From Vibrio kanaloae (GTDB lineage: Bacteria; Pseudomonadota; Gammaproteobacteria; Enterobacterales; Vibrionaceae), in contig NZ_AP025497.1 in the NCBI RefSeq assembly GCF_024347535.1, positions 1,736,001 to 1,800,000 on the forward strand: a stretch of 64,000 nt of DNA. The letters are read 5' to 3'. Position 1 is the first letter of the stretch, and the number at the start of each line of letters is the position of its first letter. Positions 9,784-18,548 of this stretch are shown here, one piece after another. Position numbers and translations under genes: made by a program. A model generated the notes under the pieces. That model had not been told where the DNA came from, did not search any database, and worked only from the letters and a program-made list of their open reading frames with translations.

Positions 9784-10411
9784 ATAGAACGTCCCTAATA
9801 CTTAGCCATTGATGTTAACACCAAGTTAATTCGATAGCCTTTGTACTTATACGAATTTGTGACTGTTACTCAACTAAATAATTGGGTTGGCTCTTAATTA
9901 GTAATCCCTTACGTTATGTCACTTAGGCTATTGTTCAATTTCAGAGCTGATTGACTCAAAAAATAAATAAACGAGTAAACATTGAGCTAGATCACTTAGC
10001 TTTTAGGTGTTTTTAGGTTGTTTAAAATAAATACAATTACAATAGTTGCATATGAAGAAATTTATTGTTGTTAAACTGTAAGTCTCCATTTTAAGACAGC
10101 TATCTAGGTCGCAATTTGGATTAACAGAAAGGCAACAATCATTGACCCGCTAGACGTGTCGTACAGTAAGAAACTTGTAATTTTGCTGTTGAGAAAGTTA
10201 AAAAAATGAGTGATGTCTCCAACCCTATTTGTTTGCCTCTACTTAAACAGTAGACAGGAATGAAAACTCAGAGGTGCTAGTGGAACATCAGCTAGACTCA
10301 GTTAACGACGAAAAAACACTAATAATAAGGGCATGTAAGCCAGTGGTGATGCCCAATGACAACGGGATAAAAAACATAACGTACAAACATTGTTGAAAAG
10401 GAAACCAGGCA
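9784..10411. other. Intergenic region between the sensor kinase and a small hypothetical gene
   Basis: AT-rich divergent regulatory region of about 630 bases. It must carry the promoter of the two-component operon (minus) and probably that of the small gene at 10412 (plus). I found no convincing coding frame, RNA or strong palindrome. Confidence 0.45.
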
Positions 10412-10639
10412 ATGAAACGCGATAATTTTGGAATTTGTCTAACTAAGACTATGCTATTCAAACACTTACAATCTACTTTCACTCATGTAAGAGCCTATGA
10501 GAAAGACGATGCATCCCCACGCGATCTCAAGGTATTGTTAGCATTTCCGCAAATGTCAGGCAAAGATTTATTACAAACAATGCAAGGGTCAAAGCAATTG
10601 GTATGGCGAGCCGATCACCATTGTCCAAGCTTTAAATAG
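10412..10639 (+). CDS. Small hypothetical protein (75 residues)
   Basis: A 75-residue soluble, Lys/His-containing protein without a signal peptide or membrane segment; I recognise no family. Support for it being real: an AAAGGA-type ribosome site about ten bases before the ATG, and a strong UUCG-loop terminator shortly after the stop. Against: no known homologue comes to mind, and codon use cannot be judged well at this length. It may instead be part of a non-coding transcript ending at the same terminator. Confidence 0.4.
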   Translation: MKRDNFGICLTKTMLFKHLQSTFTHVRAYEKDDASPRDLKVLLAFPQMSGKDLLQTMQGSKQLVWRADHHCPSFK

Positions 10640-10680
10640 ACCACTTAATGCTGTAAAGACAACTATTTACAGAACTTAGA

Positions 10681-10706
10681 GTGCACGCTTCGGCGTGCTT
10701 TTTAAG
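10681..10706 (+). terminator. Strong intrinsic terminator with UUCG loop
   Basis: GCACGC-TTCG-GCGTGC followed by a T run: a very stable tetraloop hairpin closing the transcript that includes the small gene at 10412. Confidence 0.9.
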
Positions 10707-10876
10707 TGTTATTTATCTTTGACATCTTCATCACTCTATCTTATTACACTTGATTGACGAGTTATGAGACTTCTGTTGGTGTGAGACAATCTATTCACAG
10801 ATACAATCTATTCAAGACAAATAACTATCGCCCTGCTAACATTAGAGTTAATACTCTAATTGGTATTTAATTACAG

Positions 10877-12319
10877 ATGACCAAACCAAAATTCCGATAC
10901 CTTGCGATCGCCAGTATGCTTCTCAGCACTATGGCTTCACCAGGCTATGCAGCTTCGCTCACTTTTTCTGAAGCGTGGCAAATATTACAAGAAAACAATA
11001 ACTCACTTGCGGCTCAACAAGCCAACGTTGAACGTTATCAACACCTTCAGAACTCAACGAGTAGCCTCAATCTTCCATCTATTACCTTAGGGGCTAACTA
11101 CACGCACCTTGATAGTGATGTGACGATTAATGGTGAACAGTTTTCGGATAGTTTAAGTGGAGTTCCTTCAATTGGCTTTCCCATTCCCCCTCAAATTGTA
11201 AATACGCTGGGCGGTATCACCTCAACCATCACCGAACAAGACATCTTTAGCTCTTCGATTCGCGCTATTTGGCCTATTTTTACGGGCGGACGGATTACCG
11301 CCGCACAAAATGTAGCCGAAGGTAAAAGCGAAGAAGCGCAAAGTCAACTGTTGATGGAAAAGCAGGCGCGATACGAAGACCTAAGCAAATACTACTTCTC
11401 AGTGATCTTAGCGGAAGATGTAGTGAAAACGCGTCAAGCCGTAGAAGCAGGCTTAACTCAGCACCGAGATTTCGCTATCAAGATGGAACAACAAGGGCAA
11501 ATTGCACGAGTAGAACGTCTACAAGCGGATGCTTCTTTAGATAAAGCGGTCGTTGAACGCACCAAGGCTGAGAATGATCTTAAGATTGCTCAGCTAGCAC
11601 TGACTCAAATTCTTGGCCAAAGTCAACGCGTCGAACCTTCAGAGCAACTGTTTATCAACAAGAACCTACCTCATATGGATGTGTTCATTGATCAAACACT
11701 AATGACCTACCCCGGCCTTAAAATCCTTGATGCGAAAGAGAAACAAGCAAGTAGCTTAATTAAAGCGGAGAAAGGTAAATACTACCCTGATGTGTACCTT
11801 TACGGTGATTACAGCTTGTATGAGGATGACTCTCTAGCCAGCGAAATGAAGCCTGATTGGTTAGTTGGCATTGGGGTGAACGTTCCGTTACTGGATACCT
11901 CAGGGCGCTCAGACAAAGTAGCCGCTGCTCACAGCGCTGTTTCTCAGGTCCAATTCCTGAAGTCACAAGCTAAGCAAGACTTAACCGTGTTGGTTCAAAA
12001 GACTTACCTCGAAGCAAACCAAGCAATTGAAGAGGTTCAAGGACTGAATTCCAGCCTTTCATTGGCTCAAGAGAACCTATCCCTACGTAAAAAAGCCTTC
12101 ACTCAAGGGCTCTCTAATTCGTTAGAGGTTGTTGATGCTGAACTCTATCTTGCGAGCATTAAAACCCAGCAATCTGCTGCGCGATTTAAATACCTCATTT
12201 CTCTCAACAAGCTTTTGGCGCTAACCAGCGAAATGAACGCTTACTCGAGTTACTCAACTTCTTCTTTTTCGTCTGATTTCGATTCAAAAACAGACACCGA
12301 TAGCCAGTCAAAAGGATAA
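10877..12319 (+). CDS. TolC-family outer membrane efflux protein
   Basis: A 480-residue outer membrane channel subunit that would form the exit duct of a tripartite pump. It has a signal peptide (cleavage probably after GYAA, near residue 26), two repeated long-helix halves typical of the OEP family (LTFSEAWQILQENNNSL near the start and matching helices after residue 270), and a Ser/Asp-rich unstructured C-terminus. It opens a four-gene operon with a fusion protein three bases downstream and two ABC-2 permeases after it. The family is secure; the exported compound is unknown. Confidence 0.92.
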   Translation: MTKPKFRYLAIASMLLSTMASPGYAASLTFSEAWQILQENNNSLAAQQANVERYQHLQNSTSSLNLPSITLGANYTHLDSDVTINGEQFSDSLSGVPSIGFPIPPQIVNTLGGITSTITEQDIFSSSIRAIWPIFTGGRITAAQNVAEGKSEEAQSQLLMEKQARYEDLSKYYFSVILAEDVVKTRQAVEAGLTQHRDFAIKMEQQGQIARVERLQADASLDKAVVERTKAENDLKIAQLALTQILGQSQRVEPSEQLFINKNLPHMDVFIDQTLMTYPGLKILDAKEKQASSLIKAEKGKYYPDVYLYGDYSLYEDDSLASEMKPDWLVGIGVNVPLLDTSGRSDKVAAAHSAVSQVQFLKSQAKQDLTVLVQKTYLEANQAIEEVQGLNSSLSLAQENLSLRKKAFTQGLSNSLEVVDAELYLASIKTQQSAARFKYLISLNKLLALTSEMNAYSSYSTSSFSSDFDSKTDTDSQSKG

Positions 12320-12322
12320 TTC

Positions 12323-13297
12323 ATGAAACCTATTAAGCCCCTTCTTCTATCTTTAGTTGGTATCGGAATTATTGGCTGGGTCGGATACAGTTTTTACCAA
12401 GCGTATCAGCCTCAACCCGTTAAGCTTCAAGGACAAATCGATGCACAGCAATACAGTATCTCTTCTAAAGTGCCCGGCCGAATAGACCAAGTCTTTGTAC
12501 GCAAGGGCGATTCAGTGGAAAAAGGAGAATTGATCTTCTCTCTTCTTAGCCCAGAAATTGATGCAAAATTAGAACAAGCAAAAGCGGGACAGAAAGCGGC
12601 AGGTGCATTGGCTAAAGAAGCCGAGAATGGTGCGCGTAGCCAACAAATCCAAGCTGCGAAAGACCAATGGTTGAAAGCCAAAGCTGCTGCAAACCTAATG
12701 AACAAAACCTACCAACGAGTGAATAATCTTTACAACGATGGTGTGGTTGCCGAGCAGAAGCGTGATGAAGCCAAAACACAGTGGCAAGCGGCGAAGTACA
12801 CCGAAAGTGCCGCTTTCCAAATGTACCAATTGGCGCAAGAAGGTGCTCGCGACGAAACCAAAGTGGCAGCCGCTCAAAAAGCGTTAATGGCGGCAGGTGC
12901 GGTAGCGGAAGTTGAGGCTTACGCGAAAGACACACAGATCCACAGCTGGTTTAGTGGTGAAGTGGCCCAAGTACTATTGAGCAGTGGTGAATTAGCGCCA
13001 CAAGGTTTCCCCGTTGTCACCGTTATCGATACTCAAGACGCCTGGGCTGTGTTCAATGTTCGTGAAGACATGTTGAAGCACTTTGAGAAAGGCACTCAAT
13101 TTGAAGCCTACCTTCCTGCTCTAGATAAATCACTAACCTTTAAAGTGACTCATATTGCCGTCATGGGTGATTTCGCGACTTGGCGCTCAACCGATGCAGC
13201 GCAAGGCTTTGACTTACGTACATTCGAAGTAGAAGCACGCCCTGTCGACACCGACGAAACACTGCGTATGGGCATGAGCCTTGTGGTTGAGCTTTAG
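12323..13297 (+). CDS. HlyD/EmrA-family membrane fusion protein
   Basis: A 324-residue periplasmic adaptor anchored by an N-terminal TM helix (about residues 7-27). The lipoyl/barrel-sandwich half-motif KVPGRIDQVFVRKGDSVEKGE (about 50-70) and the second half near VEVEAYAKDTQIHSWFSGEV flank a helical hairpin rich in Ala and Lys. Such proteins connect an inner membrane pump to TolC. The gene starts three bases after the TolC-like gene, and its stop overlaps the ribosome site of the next gene, so all are one transcript. Confidence 0.92.
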   Translation: MKPIKPLLLSLVGIGIIGWVGYSFYQAYQPQPVKLQGQIDAQQYSISSKVPGRIDQVFVRKGDSVEKGELIFSLLSPEIDAKLEQAKAGQKAAGALAKEAENGARSQQIQAAKDQWLKAKAAANLMNKTYQRVNNLYNDGVVAEQKRDEAKTQWQAAKYTESAAFQMYQLAQEGARDETKVAAAQKALMAAGAVAEVEAYAKDTQIHSWFSGEVAQVLLSSGELAPQGFPVVTVIDTQDAWAVFNVREDMLKHFEKGTQFEAYLPALDKSLTFKVTHIAVMGDFATWRSTDAAQGFDLRTFEVEARPVDTDETLRMGMSLVVEL

Positions 13298-13304
13298 GTG
13301 GCGT

Positions 13305-14594
13305 ATGTCTGCTAACTCTCACTCATCAGATCACCATAAAGTGACGAGTATATTACTTAGGCAGTGGGCGATAGTCAGCAAAGACAAGTGGTTGTTGTCG
13401 TGCCTAACGTGGATACCTTTGCTTCTTGCTGCCAGCATTTGGCTAATTTTCTCACAAGGCATCGCTCGTGACTTACCCGTTGCGGTGGTTGATCTTGAAC
13501 ATAGTCAAATTTCGCAACAGTTCACGCGCTTAGTTGATGCCTCCCCGACGCTGCAAGTGAGTCAGAAATACAGCTCAGTGAGCGAAGCAGCTAAGGCGAT
13601 GATCAAACGCGATATCTATGGCTATGTTGTCATCCCTAGACACTTTGACCGAGATATTTACTTAGGGTTAAACCCGCAAGTATCGGTGTTCTACAACAGC
13701 CAATTTATTTTGATCGGCAAACTGGTTAACTCGGCTCTGCTGCAGGTTCAAGGCACATTTAACGCGCAACTCGAAGTGGTGAAACAACTTTCGCATGGTG
13801 ATACCACAGTGCAATCCGCATTAGGCCAAGCAGTAACAGTGCAAAGCCAGATCACGCCACTGTTCAACAAGAACAGCAGTTATGCTCAGTTCTTGGTGTC
13901 TGCGGTTATTCCTGCACTATGGCAGATCATGATTGTGGTGGGCACGATATTGGTTTTGACGGCGAACGTTAGAGCTTGTGGGCTTCACGCTTGGTTATCC
14001 AGCGCCCCTGTGAAGTCACTTGCATCAACATTAACGCCCTACCTTGTCTTGTTTTTGATGTTTGGTATCGCGTTTAGCTTTTGGTTCTATGTGCTCTTAG
14101 ACTGGCCATTTAACGGCAGCTTTGTGGCATTGACCATCGCCCAACTGCTTACTGTGATTAGTTGTATCATCATGGGTTGTTTGTTTTTCTTCTTAACACT
14201 TGATCCTGCAAGGGCAATGAGTTTCGCTGGCGCATTTACGGCACCAAGTTTTGCATTCATGGGGATTACCTTTCCGGTGACAGACATGAACACGGTAGCT
14301 CAAATTTGGAGAAGCTTATTGCCTGTGAGTCATTACATCGAAGTACAAACAGGACAGTCTAGCTATGGCGTGAGCGCAGCACAGTCGCTGATCAGCCTCT
14401 CTTCCATGTTGTGGTACGCGGTTCCTGCTTTCGTGGTGATGTTGTTAATTAAGAAACACTTGGCTCAATCGGCTCTGTCTGCACAAACGGATCTAACAGC
14501 CCAAGCTGCTCTATCTGCAAAAGCGACGCCGTCAACACAAGCAACACTGCAAGAGAAACCAGAAGCATCAGCACAACAAGGAGTAAAACGATGA
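13305..14594 (+). CDS. ABC-2-type transporter permease, first of two (YhhJ/YbhS-like)
   Basis: A 429-residue membrane protein of the ABC2_membrane_3 type: one N-terminal TM helix (about residues 35-55), a large periplasmic domain, then about five TM helices from residue 195 on, including the PAFVVMLLIKKHL end helix. I choose ATG 13305 because the AGGTGG ribosome site lies just before it; an upstream TTG at 13281 lies within the previous gene. The last 45 residues form an Ala/Ser/Gln/Thr-rich tail built of imperfect xALSAQxxL-like units, unusual for the family. No nucleotide-binding domain is present here or in the operon. The gene overlaps the next by four bases (ATGA). Confidence 0.88.
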   Translation: MSANSHSSDHHKVTSILLRQWAIVSKDKWLLSCLTWIPLLLAASIWLIFSQGIARDLPVAVVDLEHSQISQQFTRLVDASPTLQVSQKYSSVSEAAKAMIKRDIYGYVVIPRHFDRDIYLGLNPQVSVFYNSQFILIGKLVNSALLQVQGTFNAQLEVVKQLSHGDTTVQSALGQAVTVQSQITPLFNKNSSYAQFLVSAVIPALWQIMIVVGTILVLTANVRACGLHAWLSSAPVKSLASTLTPYLVLFLMFGIAFSFWFYVLLDWPFNGSFVALTIAQLLTVISCIIMGCLFFFLTLDPARAMSFAGAFTAPSFAFMGITFPVTDMNTVAQIWRSLLPVSHYIEVQTGQSSYGVSAAQSLISLSSMLWYAVPAFVVMLLIKKHLAQSALSAQTDLTAQAALSAKATPSTQATLQEKPEASAQQGVKR

Positions 14595-15763
14595 GCTTTA
14601 CTCAACTGCTCAAGCAAGAACTCTTAGCGGTACTTCGCAACCCTGTTGTATTGCTCACCGTGTTCGGTGGTGTGGTCTTCTATTCCTTTTTGTATCCGTT
14701 GCCTTACGCTAATCAAGTACCTCAACAATTGAAAGCGTCGGTGGTGAACTTGGATAAGAGCAAAAGCAGCTACCAGTTAGAAAGAATGGTCGATGCGACC
14801 TCTCAAATCGATTTGGTTCGTCGAGATTCCACCATCGAAGATGCGAAACAAGCCGTGCTGAACCAAGAGATTGGCGGGTTCATCGTCATCCCAGAAGATT
14901 TCTATAAAGATCTACTTCTTGGAAATAGCCCTACGCTCTCTTATGCAGGCGATGCATCTTACTTCTTGGTATACGGAACCATTGTTGAGGGGTTAGCCAA
15001 AGCCGGAGGCACGTTAGCTGCACAAGTTAAGGTCAGTCATTTGTTAGTCGAAGGTGTGCCTTTAGAATCGGCAGCCAAAAGTTACAGTGCATTTAGCTTA
15101 AACCTAAAGCCAACCTTCAATAGTCGCATGGGATACATCGATTATGTTGTTCCTGCGGTCTTTGTGTTGATCCTACAACAAACCTTAGCTATGGCTTCTG
15201 GTTTAGTTGGCGCAACACAAAACGCTCAATCGACATTTGGTTATTGGAGTAAAATGCCACCAGCTAAGCTGATCCTTGCTCGTTGTTGTACCTTAGTCGG
15301 CGTTTATTACTTGTTGTCCATGTACTACTTCGGAGCCAGTTTCTCGATGTATGGGATTAACTTGCTCGCCTCTATGACTCAAATTCTAACTCTGCTGCTG
15401 CCTTTCTTACTGGCAAGCTGTTTGATCGGAATTTTTATTGGTGAGCTAGTGCCAAGAAGAGAGTTAGTCACTGTCGTGGTGTTGATCAGTTCGATGCCAC
15501 TTATCTTCTCCTCTGGATTTATCTGGCCTGTTGAAATGATGCCTCAGTGGTTAGTACTGTTATCACAGCTATTCCCAAGTACACCGGCGATTCAAGGTTT
15601 CTTGGCTCTTAATCAGATGGGCGCTTCATGGCAAGAAGTAGCACCTCAATGGACGCTGTTATGGGGACAAGTTGTTCTATGGGGTTGGTTGCTGGCACTT
15701 AAACTCTACCACAAATCCAGCAAAAGCACGGTTGGCAACAGCAATAGTCATCGAGCCGTTTAG
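14591..15763 (+). CDS. ABC-2-type transporter permease, second of two
   Basis: A 390-residue paralogue of the preceding gene, with the same layout: N-terminal TM helix, extracytoplasmic domain (about residues 45-185) and a C-terminal bundle of about five TM helices. Shared motifs include the A-V-V-(N/D)-L-(D/E) segment after the first helix and the GGFIVIPEDFYKDLLLGNSP loop, comparable to YGYVVIPRHFDRDIYLGLNP in the first permease. It probably forms a heterodimer with that partner. The start overlaps the upstream stop as ATGA. The operon ends here with two hairpins; no ATPase gene follows. Confidence 0.88.
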   Translation: MSFTQLLKQELLAVLRNPVVLLTVFGGVVFYSFLYPLPYANQVPQQLKASVVNLDKSKSSYQLERMVDATSQIDLVRRDSTIEDAKQAVLNQEIGGFIVIPEDFYKDLLLGNSPTLSYAGDASYFLVYGTIVEGLAKAGGTLAAQVKVSHLLVEGVPLESAAKSYSAFSLNLKPTFNSRMGYIDYVVPAVFVLILQQTLAMASGLVGATQNAQSTFGYWSKMPPAKLILARCCTLVGVYYLLSMYYFGASFSMYGINLLASMTQILTLLLPFLLASCLIGIFIGELVPRRELVTVVVLISSMPLIFSSGFIWPVEMMPQWLVLLSQLFPSTPAIQGFLALNQMGASWQEVAPQWTLLWGQVVLWGWLLALKLYHKSSKSTVGNSNSHRAV

Positions 15764-15773
15764 TTTTATGTTC

Positions 15774-15832
15774 TAGCGGAAAGTACTCATGCTTTCCGCT
15801 CATCAAAAAAGCTCTGATAAAGGGCTTTTTTA
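15774..15832 (+). terminator. Double hairpin terminator of the TolC/HlyD/permease operon
   Basis: A first perfect stem (AGCGGAAAG with CTTTCCGCT, 15775-15800) is followed by a second A-rich/T-rich hairpin (AAAAAAGCTCT with AGGGCTTTTTT, about 15805-15831) ending in a T run. The second alone is a canonical terminator. Confidence 0.85.
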
Positions 15833-16323
15833 ATATCCTCAGATCCGAATACACCTTCAGCCTTCGAATGTTTAAACACCTCGAAAACATATCGAATACT
15901 CGAACTCCCCTACGTTCCCTCTATGTCCCTACAACCCATCACTCTGAATTCTCCTTCACCCACCCCTAAAACAACTACTGTATATACTTTTCTCAGCCTA
16001 AAAAGCACCGACTTATTCCAAAATGATGACAAAACCCAAACAGTTGTAAATTTATTGTAAAAATTTCTTTGTTGGCATTATTTTTATGTATAGGATTATC
16101 AGTAGGGCTTGGTAGGCCGAATACCATAGTCTTATTGGTGCACATACCGAAAGGATATCCATATAAAGCAAGATCAGTACTTATATTTATTTCGTTTTTC
16201 GACCTAGCTACAGCCGTTTATGTTGCCGTCAAATGAAGTAGATAAACCACTGAGATATACAAATCAAATAGAAAACAAACACAACAGCAACAAACATAAT
16301 TTATTAAAAAGACAGGGAAAACC
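15833..16323. other. Intergenic region upstream of the first AGCS symporter gene
   Basis: About 490 bases, AT-rich towards the symporter start. It presumably holds the symporter promoter and a long 5' leader. No glycine-riboswitch motifs like those before the second symporter are visible, and I saw no other RNA or gene. Confidence 0.45.
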
Positions 16324-17865
16324 ATGAAAAACATACGTGAATTATTTTTTGGGTTTATATTATTGTTTAGTTCCAGTGCATTTGCAGAAGAAGGATCATT
16401 TAACCAAGCTATCAGCAACTTAAGTCAAAATGTTGATGGATTTTTCAACGAATACACAGGTTGGTTCGTTGGGCTAATATTTAAAAGCGTACCGGTAGGT
16501 GAAGCAAGCTTCCCAATTATTGTAGGCTGGCTACTGCTCGCTGCGATCATCTTTACTGTTTACTTTGGCTTTGTTCAATTTAAACGTGTAGGGATGGCAA
16601 TAGATATTATCAAAGGCAAGTACACCGATCCTAACTCTAAACACGAAGGGGAAGTTTCTCACTTTCAAGCGTTAACAACTGCGCTTTCTGGTACTGTTGG
16701 GCTTGGTAATATTGCCGGTGTGGGTGCTGCACTCGCGATTGGTGGTCCTGGCGCGACATTCTGGATGATCTTGTGTGGCCTTCTGGGTATGGCTTCTAAG
16801 TTCTGTGAGTGTACCTTAGGTGTGAAATACCGAACTATCCTACCTTCAGGCGTTGTTTCGGGTGGTCCAATGTACTACCTAAGCCAAGGTCTTGGTGAAA
16901 GAGGTTTAGGCGGACTAGGTAAAGCGCTCGCTATTGGTTTCGCATTAATGTGTATTTTGGGCTCATTGGGCGGTGGTAACATGTTCCAAGCTAACCAAGC
17001 ACATGCCATGTTAACTTACGCATTTGATGTACCAAGTGAATACGGTGTGATCACTGGCCTTGTACTTGCCTCTTTAGTTTTCTCTGTGATTGTTGGTGGT
17101 ATGCCTTCTATCGCATCGGTTACGGAAAAAGTTGTTCCTTGGATGGCTGCTCTGTATATCGGTATGGCTCTGATTGTTATCGGTTCTAACCTTGATCAAG
17201 TTGGCCCTGCGTTCAGCGCAATCTTTACAGGTGCATTTACTGGTGAAGGTGTTGTTGGTGGATTCATTGGTGCGTTAATTCAAGGCTTGAAACGTGCAAC
17301 GTTCTCGAACGAAGCAGGTGTAGGTTCAGCAGCTATCGCTCACTCAGCGGTAAAAACAAAAGAGCCAATCACCGAAGGTCTAGTATCCCTATTAGAACCG
17401 TTCGTTGATACAGTAATCATTTGTACAATGACTGCATTGGTTATCACTATCGCTGGCTTAAACGTAGGTCCGTTCGATGGTTCTGGTTTAACGGGTGTAA
17501 CGCTGACTGCAGCATCGTTTACTGAAACGGCAGAAGTATTCAAATATACACTCGCTCTCGCGGTAATCATGTTTGCATTTTCTACCATGATCTCTTGGTC
17601 GTACTACGGTCTTAAAGCTTGGACTTACCTATTTGGTGAAGGCAAAACAACGGAGCTGATTTTCAAAGTGATGTTCTGTGTGTTTGTTGTTATTGGTGCC
17701 ACGATTCAATTTGGTGCGGTAATCGACTTCTCTGATGCGGCTATCTTTGCGATGTCTATCTTCAACATTCTTGGTCTGTACTTCTTGATGCCAGTTGTGA
17801 AGAAAGAACTGCAATCGTTTGTTGCTCGTGTGAAATCAGGCGAAATCAAAACGTATGAGAAATAA
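16324..17865 (+). CDS. AGCS-family sodium:alanine/glycine symporter, with N-terminal extension
   Basis: A 513-residue Na+-coupled small neutral amino acid importer of the inner membrane. Family motifs: GTVGLGNIAGVGAALAIGGPG (Na+/substrate region), KFCECTLGVKYR, GGPMYYLSQG, and RATFSNEAGVGSAAIAHSA. The N-terminus begins with a signal-peptide-like segment (MKNIRELFFGFILLFSSSAFA), and a predicted periplasmic stretch precedes the first core helix, so it is longer than the paralogue at 20170. A ribosome site (AGGGA) precedes the ATG. It is monocistronic, with a terminator at about 18001-18034. Alanine, glycine or serine is the likely substrate. Confidence 0.93.
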   Translation: MKNIRELFFGFILLFSSSAFAEEGSFNQAISNLSQNVDGFFNEYTGWFVGLIFKSVPVGEASFPIIVGWLLLAAIIFTVYFGFVQFKRVGMAIDIIKGKYTDPNSKHEGEVSHFQALTTALSGTVGLGNIAGVGAALAIGGPGATFWMILCGLLGMASKFCECTLGVKYRTILPSGVVSGGPMYYLSQGLGERGLGGLGKALAIGFALMCILGSLGGGNMFQANQAHAMLTYAFDVPSEYGVITGLVLASLVFSVIVGGMPSIASVTEKVVPWMAALYIGMALIVIGSNLDQVGPAFSAIFTGAFTGEGVVGGFIGALIQGLKRATFSNEAGVGSAAIAHSAVKTKEPITEGLVSLLEPFVDTVIICTMTALVITIAGLNVGPFDGSGLTGVTLTAASFTETAEVFKYTLALAVIMFAFSTMISWSYYGLKAWTYLFGEGKTTELIFKVMFCVFVVIGATIQFGAVIDFSDAAIFAMSIFNILGLYFLMPVVKKELQSFVARVKSGEIKTYEK

Positions 17866-17998
17866 TGTTTAGTGGAATGAGGTTGCTCTAGTAGCTAACT
17901 GGACTCTAAGAAACGATACAGCTCTAAAAACGAAACTGTTCTAAAAATTTTTGTAAGACCCTTTACTTGAGAAAGCGTAAACAGGACTGCAACTTATC

Positions 17999-18035
17999 CA
18001 AAATCCCTACTAGCTTGGCTTGTGGGGATTTTTTA
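17999..18035 (+). terminator. Terminator of the first AGCS symporter gene
   Basis: An AAATCCC/GGGATTT stem with a T run, about 135 bases after the stop. It overlaps the 3' end of the convergent small gene at 18010. Confidence 0.7.
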
Positions 18036-18285
18036 TGTCTGAATGATTAGGCGAGTAACTATCCTCAATGCCCTGCTCACTCTTTTCGCCCTTTTCACTA
18101 TCGTGTTCAACGTCGACACGACGAATCAACTCTTCTACTTCGATCATCTCTTTTTGCGCTAATGGCGAACAACAATCATCGAAACAATAAGCTATGGTGC
18201 AGTTCTCACAAAGATACTCTGGCATCACCCCATCCCTTGTCGTCAAAGCAGCCAAATACGAGCGAGCAATCGACTTCGTGTTCAT
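18010..18285 (-). CDS. Small Cys-rich hypothetical protein
   Basis: A protein of about 91 residues if started at Met 18285 (MNTKSIARSYL), or 95 from 18297. Residues 20-45 contain a cluster of five Cys (YLCENCTIAYCFDDCCSP), a plausible metal- or disulfide-binding knuckle, followed by an acidic, Lys-rich, probably disordered tail. No signal peptide or TM helix. I do not recognise a family. The 3' end overlaps the terminator of the convergent symporter gene. Moderate evidence that it is coding. Confidence 0.45.
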   Translation of the reverse strand: MNTKSIARSYLAALTTRDGVMPEYLCENCTIAYCFDDCCSPLAQKEMIEVEELIRRVDVEHDSEKGEKSEQGIEDSYSPNHSDIKNPHKPS

Positions 18286-18469
18286 CCTGAACAACACTAT
18301 TATGCAGCGACTCTGAGCTGAAAATATGTATGCAAAGTCATTTAATAGACAATAAGTAACATATCATTGTGGATATACGTATCTATTCACAAATATCTAA
18401 GCAAACAATGAAAACACGCAAATAATCAATAATGACAAAACACTGGAGCTATGCTCCCGAGAAAACGCA

Positions 18470-18505
18470 AAACGCCCACATCACGTGTGTGATGTGGGCG
18501 TTTCA
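18470..18505 (-). terminator. Terminator of the coiled-coil membrane protein gene
   Basis: A 13-base perfect stem (arms beginning AACGCCCACATCA) with a six-base loop, about 45 bases after the stop at 18549. T-rich on the minus-strand exit side. Confidence 0.85.
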
Positions 18506-18548
18506 ATATTTACTACAAAACTAACGTTAGGTTGGTAAAGCCTACGGC

